The position numbers were made by a program, and so were the translations under genes. A stretch of DNA of 64,000 bases, taken from Acidimicrobiia bacterium. GTDB taxonomy: Bacteria > Actinomycetota > Acidimicrobiia > Acidimicrobiales > Poriferisodalaceae. The stretch is taken from assembly GCA_022827265.1 (NCBI GenBank), contig JAJDTF010000099.1, positions 1-64,000 of the forward strand. The letters are read 5' to 3'. Positions within the stretch are counted from its first letter, which is position 1. Each line of letters opens with the position of its first letter. Under the pieces are notes generated by a model that ran no database searches, had not been told where the DNA came from, and saw only the letters and a program-made list of their open reading frames with translations. Below, in pieces: positions 8,100-18,480 of this stretch.

Positions 8100-8867
8100 T
8101 CAGGCTTCGCCTTCGATCACTTGCCGCAGCGCCTCGAGAGCGTCAGCGGCGAGTTCGGGGCGGCAGATCAGCAGATCCGGCAGCCACGGGTCGGCGAAGT
8201 TGTATTCGAGTTCCGATCCGTCGCAGCGGCTGGCGTGCAGGCCAGCCGCGCGCGCTACCGCGACCGGCGCGCAGTTGTCCCATTCGAATTGGCCTCCCGA
8301 ATGGGCGTAGATGTCAGCCATGCCGAGCACCACGGCCATGGCCTTGGCACCCGCTGAGCCGAGCGTCATCAATTCAGCGTCGAGCGCCTGCGCGATGATG
8401 ACTGCCGCCGCCGGCGGGCGCGACCTGCTGACCACAAGGCGGGGCTGCCCGTTGTGCGGTGCCGGCAGAAGCGGCTCGGGGTCGGTGCACAGGGTCTGCC
8501 CGACCGCTGGCAGCGCCACGGCACCCGCAGTGGGCACACCGTTCTCGACCAGAGCGATGTGCACAGCCCAATCGGAGCGGCCGGGTTCGGAATACTCGCG
8601 CGTGCCGTCCAGCGGGTCCACGATCCAGACCCGGTCCGCCGACAGGCGAGCAAGATCATCGCGCCCTTCTTCAGAGAGGATGGCGTCATCGGGCCGCGCT
8701 TCGGCCAGCCGCTTCACAATGTGCCGGTGGGCCTCGGAATCGCCCGTGTCACGGACCTCCCAGGTCCCGGCTCCCGAGCTGAAGAGCCGATCGCGGACCT
8801 CCACCAGCAGTGCCCCGGTCTCGGTGGCCACGCTCGCGGCAAGAGAGTGGTCGTCGGGCTGGGCCAT
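8100..8867 (-). CDS. cysQ: 3'(2'),5'-bisphosphate nucleotidase / inositol-phosphatase family (CysQ)
   Basis: 255 residues with the lithium-sensitive phosphatase signature: ILSEEG near residue 60 and WIVDPLDGTREYSE near residue 78, supplying the metal-binding Glu and Asp residues, and WDNCAPVAVARAAG near residue 198. The extended DPLDGTREY form is typical of actinobacterial CysQ, which hydrolyses 3'-phosphoadenosine 5'-phosphate from sulfate assimilation to AMP. Inositol monophosphatase activity is an alternative. It is divergent from the aap operon, sharing the 192-base intergenic region with the 21-bp tandem repeat. Confidence 0.85.
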   Translation of the reverse strand: MAQPDDHSLAASVATETGALLVEVRDRLFSSGAGTWEVRDTGDSEAHRHIVKRLAEARPDDAILSEEGRDDLARLSADRVWIVDPLDGTREYSEPGRSDWAVHIALVENGVPTAGAVALPAVGQTLCTDPEPLLPAPHNGQPRLVVSRSRPPAAAVIIAQALDAELMTLGSAGAKAMAVVLGMADIYAHSGGQFEWDNCAPVAVARAAGLHASRCDGSELEYNFADPWLPDLLICRPELAADALEALRQVIEGEA

Positions 8868-8884
8868 GACACCATTCTGCCTGC

Positions 8885-8926
8885 TGGGAACATGGCTACA
8901 GCTTGTGGGAACATGGCTACAGCTTG
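8885..8926. repeat. Perfect 21-bp tandem duplication in the cysQ-aapJ intergenic region
   Basis: TGGGAACATGGCTACAGCTT plus a final G occurs twice without gap or mismatch (8885-8905, 8906-8926); a further GGTTACAG follows. The period equals two helical turns, so a protein binding each unit would lie on one face of the DNA. It sits 18 bases from cysQ and about 50 from a likely aapJ promoter. Confidence 0.7.
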
Positions 8927-8947
8927 GTTACAGACCCGGCGATGCCG

Positions 8948-8977
8948 TTCGGACCAGTTCGCTGGTGCGGTTAGCAT
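8948..8977 (+). promoter_or_regulatory. Candidate aapJ promoter
   Basis: TTCGGA (8948-8953) and TAGCAT (8972-8977) are separated by 18 bases and placed about 80 bases before the aapJ ATG. The -10 fits the TAnnnT actinobacterial pattern; the -35 match is only partial. Confidence 0.35.
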
Positions 8978-9059
8978 GGCTTGACAGCAAGCATCACCCG
9001 GTCACATTCATGTGCCGGTCGCCTGCACAAGACGTTTCCCGCGAAAGGAATCACCCCTA

Positions 9060-10202
9060 ATGTCCAAACGATTGGTTCGGCGCTTCGGCGGTCTGTTGGC
9101 AGTCTTGGCGCTGCTTGGTGCCGCGTGCGGCTCGGACGATGACGAGGCGGCCGACGAGCCCGCGGCCACGACCGAAGCAGCGGATGATCCCGCGGCGACT
9201 GATGCCACCGAGGTCGAGCTGGTACAAGCCGACGACGACCTTCTCGACACGGTCATGGCGCGTGGCGAGCTGAAGTGCGGCGTATCGGGTGCCGCCGTTG
9301 CATTCTCGGAGACCCAGCCCGACGGCTCGCAGACCGGCTTCGACGCCGACTACTGCCGGGCTGTCGCTGCGGCGATCTTCGGCGATGCCGAGGCAGTGGA
9401 GTTCGTGCCGCTCACCGCAGCCGAGCGTTTCACGGCAGTGCAGACGGGCGCAGTCGATGTTCTGATGCGCAACACCACCTGGACGCAAGGCCGGGACACC
9501 GAGGTCGGCATGGACTTCGGCCCCACCACCTACTACGACGGCCAGCAGCTGATGGCGCGCGCAGGCGACGGCTTCACTTCTGCTTCGACGGTCGCCGATA
9601 TCGACGGCGCAATCGTGTGCACCAATGCCGGTACCACAACGGAGCAGAACATCGCTGATGCAGCCGACGCCGCCGGAGTGTCGATTCAACTGAACACGTT
9701 CGAGGACTTCGACATCGTCACCACCAATTTCATCAACGGTGCGTGCAACATCGTGACCACCGACGGCTCGGCGCTTGTCGGCCGCAAGGCCAACCAGCAG
9801 CCCGACGGCGAGGAGTGGGTGATCTTCCCGCCGACGCCGATCTCGAAGGAGCCGCTGGGCCCGACCTACGGCCAGAACCAGTCACGCTTCGCCGATGTGG
9901 TCAATTGGACCGTGTATGCCACGATCATCGCCGATGAGAAGGGCATCACCTCGGGCAACGTCGACGCCCGCCTCGGCGACGGCTCACTCGACGCCGAGGC
10001 GGTTCGCCTGCTCGGCGGCGACGGCGAGTTGCAGACGGCCATGGGCCTGTCTGCGGACGCCTTCCACAGCGTGATCAGCCAAGTGGGCAACTACGACGAG
10101 ATCTACTCCCGTCACCTGAACCCGGTCGGCCTGTCGCGCGAAGGCTCCGCCAACGCCGGCTGGCTCGACGGCGGCCTGATCTACGCGCCGCCGGCACGCT
10201 GA
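9060..10202 (+). CDS. aapJ: Amino-acid ABC transporter substrate-binding lipoprotein (AapJ-like)
   Basis: ATG 9060 is preferred over the longer frame because AAAGGA lies about 12 bases upstream and the product then starts with a lipoprotein signal (MSKRLVRRF, hydrophobic core, LGAACGS lipobox) followed by an acidic linker. The remaining 350 residues form a type 3 periplasmic-binding fold; GELKCGVSGA, DFDADYCRAVAAAIFG-like and ERFTAVQTGAVDVLMRNTTWT segments are characteristic of AapJ/BztA general amino-acid receptors. It captures amino acids outside the membrane and hands them to the permeases encoded next. A strong hairpin separates it from aapQ, which would permit higher expression of the receptor. 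Confidence 0.92.
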   Translation: MSKRLVRRFGGLLAVLALLGAACGSDDDEAADEPAATTEAADDPAATDATEVELVQADDDLLDTVMARGELKCGVSGAAVAFSETQPDGSQTGFDADYCRAVAAAIFGDAEAVEFVPLTAAERFTAVQTGAVDVLMRNTTWTQGRDTEVGMDFGPTTYYDGQQLMARAGDGFTSASTVADIDGAIVCTNAGTTTEQNIADAADAAGVSIQLNTFEDFDIVTTNFINGACNIVTTDGSALVGRKANQQPDGEEWVIFPPTPISKEPLGPTYGQNQSRFADVVNWTVYATIIADEKGITSGNVDARLGDGSLDAEAVRLLGGDGELQTAMGLSADAFHSVISQVGNYDEIYSRHLNPVGLSREGSANAGWLDGGLIYAPPAR

Positions 10203-10240
10203 GTCAGCAGGTCTGACCGGGCACAGCCCCGGCAGCCGCA

Positions 10241-10274
10241 AGCGGCCCCCGACTCCGCCGAGTCGGGGGCCGCT
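10241..10274 (+). terminator. 15-bp perfect hairpin between aapJ and aapQ
   Basis: AGCGGCCCCCGACTC (10241-10255) pairs perfectly with 10260-10274 across a CGCC loop. It lies 39 bases after the aapJ stop, has no uridine tail, and is best read as a partial terminator or mRNA-stabilising stem allowing receptor excess over permease. Confidence 0.65.
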
Positions 10275-10329
10275 GCGCGTCTGGAGGGATCGGCGACGCG
10301 GTGCCGAGGGTCGCGTAGTGTGACGTGCC

Positions 10330-11874
10330 GTGAGCAATGAGGGGGCTGCAGGGGACATTGCCTCGCTGAGCACCTTGGGGACGCGCCCGCCGTTCTACCG
10401 CGATGCCACCGTCGTCAAGTGGCTCTCGCAGGTGGTGGGGCTGATCTTGGTGCTGCTGGGCCTGTTCTTCCTGGCATCGCAGGCGCAGAACAACCTCGAA
10501 GCCAGAGACATCGCCACCGGATATGACTTCTTGGGCACCGCACTGGGAAGCGATCTCGGCTCGGGCATCGACACCGACCCCGACACCAGCGGCCGAGCGC
10601 TGTGGGTGGGCATGGTCAACACCATCCGCCTCGCGATCGCCGGCATCGCGCTGGCCACGATCCTGGGAGTGCTCGTCGGCGTGGGTCGGCTGTCGCGCAA
10701 CTGGATTGTGAGCCGCACCAGCAGCGTGTTCGTGGAGACGCTGCGAAATATCCCGCTGCTCGTGCAGATCATCCTGATTTTCGTGGTCATCGCGAGCTTG
10801 CCACGGGTCGAGACCGACCAGGGACCCATTCACGGCTGGCTCCACATCTCCAACACCGGCGTCTCGATCCCGCGGGTGACGATCGGCGACGGCTTCTACC
10901 AGTGGATCATCTTCGTGATCGTGGGGGCTGCGCTGGGCTGGCAGGTGATGCGCCGTCAGGAGCGACGCCACGACCTCACCGGTCAGCAGACCTACCCATG
11001 GCTGGGCTTCACCGGCGTGGTCGCCGTGTTCGCTGCGGTCGGCTGGTTCGCACACCCGGCGTTGGGGTGGGGGGGCGCAATCTTCGACGCAATCGCCGAC
11101 GGCATCGATGCGCTGACGCCGGGCATCGTGCAGCTTGTCATCTCGCTGCTCGCCATTGCCGCGGCCGTCCAGTGGATCCGGCGATTCCTGGCCAGCCACC
11201 GCACCCCTGCCGGGCTTACCAAGCTGATCGACGACGACTACTTCCGGATCATCTTCGCCGCCGCCAGCGCAGTGCTCGTGATCCTGTTCGTGACGCTGGG
11301 CTGGCCCGGGCTGTCGAGCTGGATCATCAATTCGGGACGCGATCTGTTCGAGGTGATCGCCGACAAGTTCGGCGACGGCCGCACAGGCGTGCCCATCACC
11401 GCCTACCGGCCAGACATCGAGCAGCTCGGCAACTTCCCGAACTACGGCCCGGCAGGCCTCAACCTGATCCAGGCGCTTGCGGCCGTGTATTTCGGCGTGG
11501 TGCTCTACACAGCGGCGTTCATCGCGGAAGTAGTGCGCGGCGGCATCCTGGCTGTGCCGAAGGGCCAGAGCGAGGCGGCACAGGCGCTCGGCCTGCGACG
11601 CACCACCATGCTGCGCAGAGTGATCCTGCCCCAGGCTTTTCGAGTGATCCTGCCGCCGTTGGGCAACCAGTATCTCAACCTCACCAAGAACACTTCGCTG
11701 GCCATCGCCATCGGTTACAGCGACGTTGTGCAGGTAGGCCAGACCGTCTACAACCAGACTGGCAAGACGCTCGAGGTGGTCTCTATCTGGATGCTGTTCT
11801 ACTTAGCGTGCTCGCTGACCATCTCGGTGGTCGTCAACTTCTTCAACGTTCGCATGCGGATCGTGGAGCGCTGA
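10330..11874 (+). CDS. aapQ: Amino-acid ABC transporter permease (AapQ-like)
   Basis: GTG start; 514 residues with about eight membrane segments. The binding-protein-dependent transport fold is split: the first helices and ETLRNIPLLVQIILIF occur near residues 135-150, and the EAA loop VPKGQSEAAQALGLRR, which docks on the ATPase, near residue 410. The intervening roughly 200 residues, with GWQVMRRQERRHDLTG and extra helices, are usual for AapQ/BztB but appear longer here than in proteobacterial homologues. It forms a heterodimeric channel with AapM, whose ATG starts one base after its stop. Confidence 0.9.
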   Translation: MSNEGAAGDIASLSTLGTRPPFYRDATVVKWLSQVVGLILVLLGLFFLASQAQNNLEARDIATGYDFLGTALGSDLGSGIDTDPDTSGRALWVGMVNTIRLAIAGIALATILGVLVGVGRLSRNWIVSRTSSVFVETLRNIPLLVQIILIFVVIASLPRVETDQGPIHGWLHISNTGVSIPRVTIGDGFYQWIIFVIVGAALGWQVMRRQERRHDLTGQQTYPWLGFTGVVAVFAAVGWFAHPALGWGGAIFDAIADGIDALTPGIVQLVISLLAIAAAVQWIRRFLASHRTPAGLTKLIDDDYFRIIFAAASAVLVILFVTLGWPGLSSWIINSGRDLFEVIADKFGDGRTGVPITAYRPDIEQLGNFPNYGPAGLNLIQALAAVYFGVVLYTAAFIAEVVRGGILAVPKGQSEAAQALGLRRTTMLRRVILPQAFRVILPPLGNQYLNLTKNTSLAIAIGYSDVVQVGQTVYNQTGKTLEVVSIWMLFYLACSLTISVVVNFFNVRMRIVER

Positions 11875-11875
11875 G

Positions 11876-13807
11876 ATGGCCGACGGCGGCGACGTACCGG
11901 TCATCGGCGACAAGCCCGTCATTGAGCGTGTTGCGGCTCGACCCGCGGAGGAGACCTATCGCTCGCCGGGTGAGTGGGTCCGCAAGAACCTGTTCCCCAC
12001 GCCGTTCAATTCGTTTCTGACTGTCGCCGTCGGCCTCTTCGTGCTCTTTTCTGCGCGCGGCCTTCTGAACTTCGTGTTCAGCGAAGAGCGAGGCTGGGAC
12101 GCCGTCCGCACCAATCTGCGGCTGATCTTCACTCACGCCTATCCCGAGGAGCAGTACGTGCGCGTATGGGTGTGCGTCGGGGTCGTGGCAGTGCTCGCAG
12201 GCCTGTCATTGGGCCTCTTCGCGAGCCGGGGGGACGGCCTGCGGTTGCGGAAGATCGCCAACGGGCTGAACGCAGCAGCCGTTGCGATTGCAGGCGGCAT
12301 CGTCCTGCGCGAGCCCTCGGTGCTCGTCGGGGCCGACGGCGAGACCGTACGCGACGGCGACGGTGTGGTGCGGCAGTCGTTCGCCGAGGCAATGACGGAT
12401 CGCTGGGGATGGTGGCTTGTGGCGGCGATCCTTGCCGTCATCGCGCTGGCGTTGCGCCGCGTTCCGGAACGAAGCGACGGTTCGCATCCTGCGGTGCGGG
12501 CGCTGGACTTCGCCGTCGGAGCATTGGCGGTGCCGGTCATCTCGGCATGGGTGTACCCGTGGGGCCACTACGCCTTCGCAGACGGAGAGTTCATTGCCGA
12601 ACCGGGCCGCACGGTGGCCATGTCCACCAAGCTGCCGTGGACGGTCATGTGGGTGCTGGCTGTGGCATCACTGATCGCCGGCCGCTGGGTGCGCTCACGA
12701 GTTGACGAGCGAGCGCTGGCCCGGCTGCGCGTTGTCGTGAGCTGCACATGGCTGCTGGTGCCGTTTGTCTTGTACTGGGTGGTGCTGCGCGACCCAGACC
12801 TCGACTGGGACCGCATCCTCACGGTGGACATGCCGCTGGCGCTGGCGTTCGGCATCGGCGGCGGCATCGTGCTGCGGTGGCTTACGAAGGACGGCATCGG
12901 GGAGTTCGGGCGCATCAGCGCCGTGGCACTGCTGGGTCTCGCCGCCTTCCACTGGGTGGCTGCCTTCATGGGCTGGTATCCGATGCTGCAAAAGGTGCGC
13001 ATCAGCTTCCTGCTGCTGGCTGTGATGGCGCTGCTGGCGCACAACTTCTCGGGCGAGGCCGCGAAGCGAAGACGCTTGGTGCTGGCGTGGTTCGTGATCA
13101 CGACCGTGTTCCACTATTTCGCGACAGTCATGAACACGCCGTCGACCGTGGAGACCCCGACTGAGGCATTGATCGGCGGGTTCGCCGTCACGCTGGTGGT
13201 GGCCGTGTTCACGCTCATGCTCTCGTTTCCGCTGGGGGTGGTGCTGGCGCTGGCTCGCACCTCGCGCCTGCCGATCTTCCGGGTCATGTCGACGGCGTAC
13301 ATCGAGGTGGTGCGGGGAGTTCCGCTCATCACCATCCTCATCTTCTTCGTCGTGATCCTGCCGCTGTTCCTGCCGGCGAACATGGAGATCAGCCTGTTCG
13401 CTTCGGCGACGCTGGGATACACGCTGTTCTCGGCGGCTTACTTGGCCGAAAACGTCCGCGGCGGATTGCAGTCGATCCGGCGAGGGCAGTACGAGGCGTC
13501 GGACGCGGTCGGCCTGAGCACGGTGCAGCGGACAGTCTTCATCGTCCTGCCTCAGTCGTTGCGAGCGTCGATACCGCCGCTGGTGGGCCAGGTGATCGCC
13601 ACCTTCAAGGAGACTTCGCTGCTGGCCATCATCGGTGTCTTCGACATCTTGCGCATGGCCAACAGCGTCATTCCGGCCCAGACGCAGTTCTTGGGCATCA
13701 AGCGAGAGGGCCTGCTGTTCGTCTCGCTCGTCTATTGGGTGTTCTCGTACATGCTGTCGAAGCAGAGCCAGCGGCTCGAGCGACGTCTCGGTGTGGGCGA
13801 ACGGTAA
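11876..13807 (+). CDS. aapM: Amino-acid ABC transporter permease (AapM-like), N-terminally extended
   Basis: 643 residues, far more than the roughly 380-430 typical of AapM/BztC. The conserved permease core is confined to the last 230 residues: FAVTLVVAVFTLMLSFPLG, EVVRGVPLITILIFF and the EAA loop IRRGQYEASDAVGLS. The first 400 residues add about nine predicted helices in pairs divided by short charged loops, without a recognisable transporter motif. It should pair with AapQ to form the membrane channel. Start ATG follows the aapQ stop by one base, so translation is probably coupled. Confidence 0.88.
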   Translation: MADGGDVPVIGDKPVIERVAARPAEETYRSPGEWVRKNLFPTPFNSFLTVAVGLFVLFSARGLLNFVFSEERGWDAVRTNLRLIFTHAYPEEQYVRVWVCVGVVAVLAGLSLGLFASRGDGLRLRKIANGLNAAAVAIAGGIVLREPSVLVGADGETVRDGDGVVRQSFAEAMTDRWGWWLVAAILAVIALALRRVPERSDGSHPAVRALDFAVGALAVPVISAWVYPWGHYAFADGEFIAEPGRTVAMSTKLPWTVMWVLAVASLIAGRWVRSRVDERALARLRVVVSCTWLLVPFVLYWVVLRDPDLDWDRILTVDMPLALAFGIGGGIVLRWLTKDGIGEFGRISAVALLGLAAFHWVAAFMGWYPMLQKVRISFLLLAVMALLAHNFSGEAAKRRRLVLAWFVITTVFHYFATVMNTPSTVETPTEALIGGFAVTLVVAVFTLMLSFPLGVVLALARTSRLPIFRVMSTAYIEVVRGVPLITILIFFVVILPLFLPANMEISLFASATLGYTLFSAAYLAENVRGGLQSIRRGQYEASDAVGLSTVQRTVFIVLPQSLRASIPPLVGQVIATFKETSLLAIIGVFDILRMANSVIPAQTQFLGIKREGLLFVSLVYWVFSYMLSKQSQRLERRLGVGER

Positions 13808-13828
13808 CCACGGCCAAGGAGGCCCAAC

Positions 13829-14608
13829 GTGAGCATCAGTGACGCGACCGTCGCGGTTTCTGAGGAGTTGGCGGCGCGCGACGACATGATCGTGTGCCGC
13901 GGTGTGGACAAGTGGTTCGGCGACTTTCAGGCGCTCAGCGGCATCACCGCGACAATCAAGGAGCAGGAGATCGTTGTTGTGCTGGGGCCGTCCGGATCGG
14001 GCAAGAGCACCTGGATCCGCTGCATCAATCGGCTCGAAGCTCACCAGAGCGGTCAGATCATCGTCGACGGCATCGAGCTGAGCAACGACCTGCGCAATAT
14101 CGAAAAGATCCGTTCTGAGGTCGGCATGGTCTTCCAGCAGTTCAACCTCTTCCCGCATCTGACAGTCATCGACAACATCACGCTGGCGCCCATCTGGGTG
14201 CGCCGCAAATCGCGGCCTGAAGCCGAAGAACAGGCGCTGTCGCTGCTGGAGCGCGTCGGCATTCCCGAACAGGCGGAGAAATTTCCCGGCCAGCTCTCAG
14301 GCGGTCAGCAACAGCGTGTGGCAATAGCGCGGGCGCTGGCGATGGAACCGCGCGTCATGCTGTTCGACGAGCCCACCTCGGCACTCGACCCCGAGATGAT
14401 CAAGGAAGTGCTCGACGTGATGGAGGAGCTGGCGCGCTCGGGCATGACCATGATGGTCGTGACGCACGAGATGGGCTTCGCGCGTGAGGTGGCCGATCGG
14501 ATCATCTTCATGGAGGAAGGCGAGATCGTGGAGGTCGGTACGCCTCACCATTTCTTCACCGAGCCCGCAGAAGAGCGCACCAAGATGTTCTTGAGCCAAG
14601 TGCTCTAG
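13829..14608 (+). CDS. aapP: Amino-acid ABC transporter ATP-binding protein (AapP-like)
   Basis: GTG start preceded by AAGGAGG at good spacing. The 259 residues contain Walker A (GPSGSGKST), Q-loop ([10 protein letters not shown]), signature ([15 protein letters not shown]), Walker B ([14 protein letters not shown]) and switch histidine (VVTHEMGFA). This is the polar amino-acid ABC ATPase class, energising the AapQ-AapM channel from the cytoplasmic side. It is the last gene of the aapJQMP operon; the next gene converges on it after only 13 bases. Confidence 0.93.
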   Translation: MSISDATVAVSEELAARDDMIVCRGVDKWFGDFQALSGITATIKEQEIVVVLGPSGSGKSTWIRCINRLEAHQSGQIIVDGIELSNDLRNIEKIRSEVGMVFQQFNLFPHLTVIDNITLAPIWVRRKSRPEAEEQALSLLERVGIPEQAEKFPGQLSGGQQQRVAIARALAMEPRVMLFDEPTSALDPEMIKEVLDVMEELARSGMTMMVVTHEMGFAREVADRIIFMEEGEIVEVGTPHHFFTEPAEERTKMFLSQVL

Positions 14609-14621
14609 CTGCCCGCTCGGC

Positions 14622-14900
14622 TCAGCCTTTGGGTTCGCCGTAGGGGGCGCCAGCTTCCTCGTAGCACTCCGGGTGGTAGTGCTCCACGCGGTCCCAGCGA
14701 TTCTTCACGTACACGTTGCAGATGATCTGCTCTGCACGGATGCGCGCCCGGAACTTGATGAGTTCATCGCAGACGGCGCAGTACGCCGAATTGCCAGCGT
14801 CCACCGTGCGCGACACTGCCCGGCTCTTCCACCGCTTGCGTTTGGGTGCAGCGGTCTGTGTTGCAGTCTGCGATGACGACGCCGAGTTGTCCGTAGCCAT
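14622..14900 (-). CDS. Small putative zinc-binding protein
   Basis: 92 residues: a basic, Ser/Thr/Ala-rich leader of about 35 residues, then CAVCDELIKF, a basic beta-like stretch, and VEHYHPECYEE. The CxxC...HxxxC spacing could bind one zinc ion and resembles PARP-type or treble-clef fingers; this suggests nucleic-acid or protein binding. I do not know a characterised homologue. It is transcribed toward aapP and diverges from the HAD gene, sharing the 152-base intergenic region with repeated ATTCGCGCGAT motifs. Confidence 0.7.
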   Translation of the reverse strand: MATDNSASSSQTATQTAAPKRKRWKSRAVSRTVDAGNSAYCAVCDELIKFRARIRAEQIICNVYVKNRWDRVEHYHPECYEEAGAPYGEPKG

Positions 14901-14939
14901 GGCGGGACCCTAGCGAACGCTCGCGCGCTCTGGGTGGAT

Positions 14940-15003
14940 ATTCGCGCGATACGCGCGATCTCTTCCGCGTTGCGCGCGAATCATGACGCAAAATTCGCGC
15001 GAT
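14940..15003. promoter_or_regulatory. Cluster of ATTCGCGCGAT motifs in a divergent intergenic region
   Basis: ATTCGCGCGAT occurs exactly at 14940-14950 and 14993-15003. An inverted near-copy, TGCGCGCGAAT, lies between them at 14971-14981, and ACGCGCGAT abuts the first copy. Evenly placed direct and inverted copies between two divergent genes look like an operator array. The CGCG core is itself palindromic, so local composition contributes. Confidence 0.45.
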
Positions 15004-15052
15004 GTGCGCGTTGCAGTGACGATGGGTCGCCTCGTGGATAGCGTGCCGGTTC

Positions 15053-15766
15053 GTGTCCGAGGGCCCGTCCAGCACCGCCGATCCATCGTCTCGAGCCGGA
15101 GGCAACAGCCCACCCACTACGGCGACCGTGGACGCCGTGCTGTTCGACTTCGGCGGAGTCATCACCGAGAGCCCGTTCGAGGCGTTCAACCGCTACGAAG
15201 ACGGCATCGGCGTGCCGCGCGACACGATCCGGCAGATCAACGCCACCAATCCCGACACCAATGCGTGGGCGCGACTCGAGCGCAGCGAGGTCAGCGTCGA
15301 CGAGTTCGCTGAGCTCTTCGAAGCAGAGGCTGCCGACCGGGGACACGAGATATCGGGCGCGCAGGTGCTGGCGTGCCTCAGCGGCGGGCTGCGCCCGCGA
15401 ATGGTGCGTGCGCTGGAGATCCTCGCCGCGCGCCTGCCCGTGGGCTGCATCACCAACAACGTGAGAACGGGCCACGGCGCTGGCATGTCACGGGATGCGA
15501 GCACGGCCGCGGCGATCGCCGAAGTGATGAAGCTGTTCGGCGTGGTGATCGAGTCGTCGGTAGTCGGACTGCGCAAGCCCGATCCGCGCATCTACGAACT
15601 GGCCTGCGACCGGCTCGGCATCGACCCGGCCCGCACGGCATACCTGGACGACCTCGGCATCAACTGCAAACCGGCTGCAGCAATGGGCATGGCAGCCATC
15701 AAGGTGATCGATCCCGACGAAGCCCTGCGTGAGCTGGAATCACTCGTCGGTTTCGAGTTGCGATGA
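15053..15766 (+). CDS. HAD-superfamily hydrolase
   Basis: Motif I is VLFDFGGVITE (nucleophile Asp-Phe-Gly rather than Asp-x-Asp), motif II the Thr in CITNNVR, motif III the Lys in GLRKPDPRIYELAC and motif IV YLDDLGINC. This pattern matches the ACAD10/epoxide-hydrolase N-terminal type of HAD phosphatases. The annotated GTG gives 237 residues with a 25-residue polar leader; GTG 15128, immediately before the fold, is an equally plausible start. Substrate unknown. The next gene, ettA, follows after 35 bases and may be cotranscribed. Confidence 0.82.
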   Translation: MSEGPSSTADPSSRAGGNSPPTTATVDAVLFDFGGVITESPFEAFNRYEDGIGVPRDTIRQINATNPDTNAWARLERSEVSVDEFAELFEAEAADRGHEISGAQVLACLSGGLRPRMVRALEILAARLPVGCITNNVRTGHGAGMSRDASTAAAIAEVMKLFGVVIESSVVGLRKPDPRIYELACDRLGIDPARTAYLDDLGINCKPAAAMGMAAIKVIDPDEALRELESLVGFELR

Positions 15767-15801
15767 CCGTCAGCTCGTGACCTGTTGACGGCGATGCGCT
15801 G

Positions 15802-17495
<1,694 letters not shown>

Positions 17496-17496
<1 letters not shown>

Positions 17497-17518
17497 AGGC
17501 TGAGCCGTTAGGCGAAGC
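17496..17518 (+). repeat. Partial copy of the dispersed in-frame repeat
   Basis: The first 23 bases of the repeat family (GAGGCTGAGCC...GGCGAAGC) match the 42660 copy with one mismatch. The rest of the element is absent. It lies directly after the ettA stop codon. Confidence 0.6.
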
Positions 17519-17559
17519 TCGCTGCGCTGCCCTCCACCTCGGCCGTTAGCGTCCGTGGC

Positions 17560-18333
17560 GTGCGGATTGCCACGTGGAATGTCAACAGCCTGAACGCCAG
17601 GCTGGAACGGGTCGACGAGTGGCTCGACTACGCCGAGCCCGACGTGCTGCTGCTGCAAGAGACCAAGATGTCCGACGAGCAGTTCCCGCACCCGCACTTC
17701 GAGGCGCAGGGCTATGCCTCGGTGCACCACGGCGAAGGCCGCTGGAACGGCGTGGCCATCCTGTCCAAGGTCGGGATCGAGGACCCAGCTGCCGGCTTCG
17801 CCGACGGGCGTGAGCCCGACCCTGACGCGCGGATCATCTCGGCCAACTGCGGCGGTGTCACGGTGAGCTCGGTCTATGTACCCAACGGCCGTGCGGTCGA
17901 CCATGAGCACTACCGCTACAAGCTGGACTGGCTGGGACGGCTGCGTGCCCACCTCGAGGCCACGTGCGATCCGGCCGAGCCGGTGCTGGTCGGCGGCGAC
18001 TTCAACGTGTGCCCCGACGACCGGGACGTGTGGGATCCCGACAACCCCGAGCCGCGCACGCACGTCACCGATCCTGAGCGAGATGCCATCGCGGAAGTGT
18101 GCGATTGGGGGCTGGCCGACGTCTTCCGCGAGCACTACGACGCCGACGGCCTGTACAGCTGGTGGGACTATCGAGACGGCGCGTTCTACAAGCGCCACGG
18201 CCTGCGCATCGACCTGCTGCTGGGCACCGAGCCCGTGGTCGCGGCCACGCAGTTCTGCCTGATCGACCGCAACGCTCGCAAGGGCACCAAGCCCTCAGAT
18301 CACACGCCGGTCTTTGCCGACTTGGTGCTCTGA
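17560..18333 (+). CDS. xthA: Exodeoxyribonuclease III (AP endonuclease)
   Basis: GTG start; 257 residues. RIATWNVNSLNARL opens the endonuclease/exonuclease/phosphatase fold; LLLQETKM carries the metal-binding Glu, GGDFNVCPDD the catalytic Asp-Asn pair, and KPSDHTPVFADL the catalytic His. It cleaves at abasic sites and removes 3'-blocked ends in base-excision repair. It converges with the helicase gene after a 147-base gap. Confidence 0.93.
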   Translation: MRIATWNVNSLNARLERVDEWLDYAEPDVLLLQETKMSDEQFPHPHFEAQGYASVHHGEGRWNGVAILSKVGIEDPAAGFADGREPDPDARIISANCGGVTVSSVYVPNGRAVDHEHYRYKLDWLGRLRAHLEATCDPAEPVLVGGDFNVCPDDRDVWDPDNPEPRTHVTDPERDAIAEVCDWGLADVFREHYDADGLYSWWDYRDGAFYKRHGLRIDLLLGTEPVVAATQFCLIDRNARKGTKPSDHTPVFADLVL

Positions 18334-18448
18334 ATCGTTGCGCGCGATGCAGGCAGCGCTGAGCCGGGCCGGTTCAGGCGAGTTGCAGCGGACCCGGATC
18401 GGTCGTGCCGGTCTGCCGGCCAAGGCGCTCATGAGGCTGCCGTGTGGC

Positions 18449-18463
18449 TGGCCGCAGCGGCCA
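18449..18463. terminator. Weak bidirectional hairpin between xthA and the helicase gene
   Basis: TGGCC-GCAGC-GGCCA gives a 5-bp stem between convergent genes. The remaining intergenic sequence shows nothing else recognisable. Confidence 0.25.
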
Positions 18464-18480
18464 ACGCGATGCCGCGGTGC

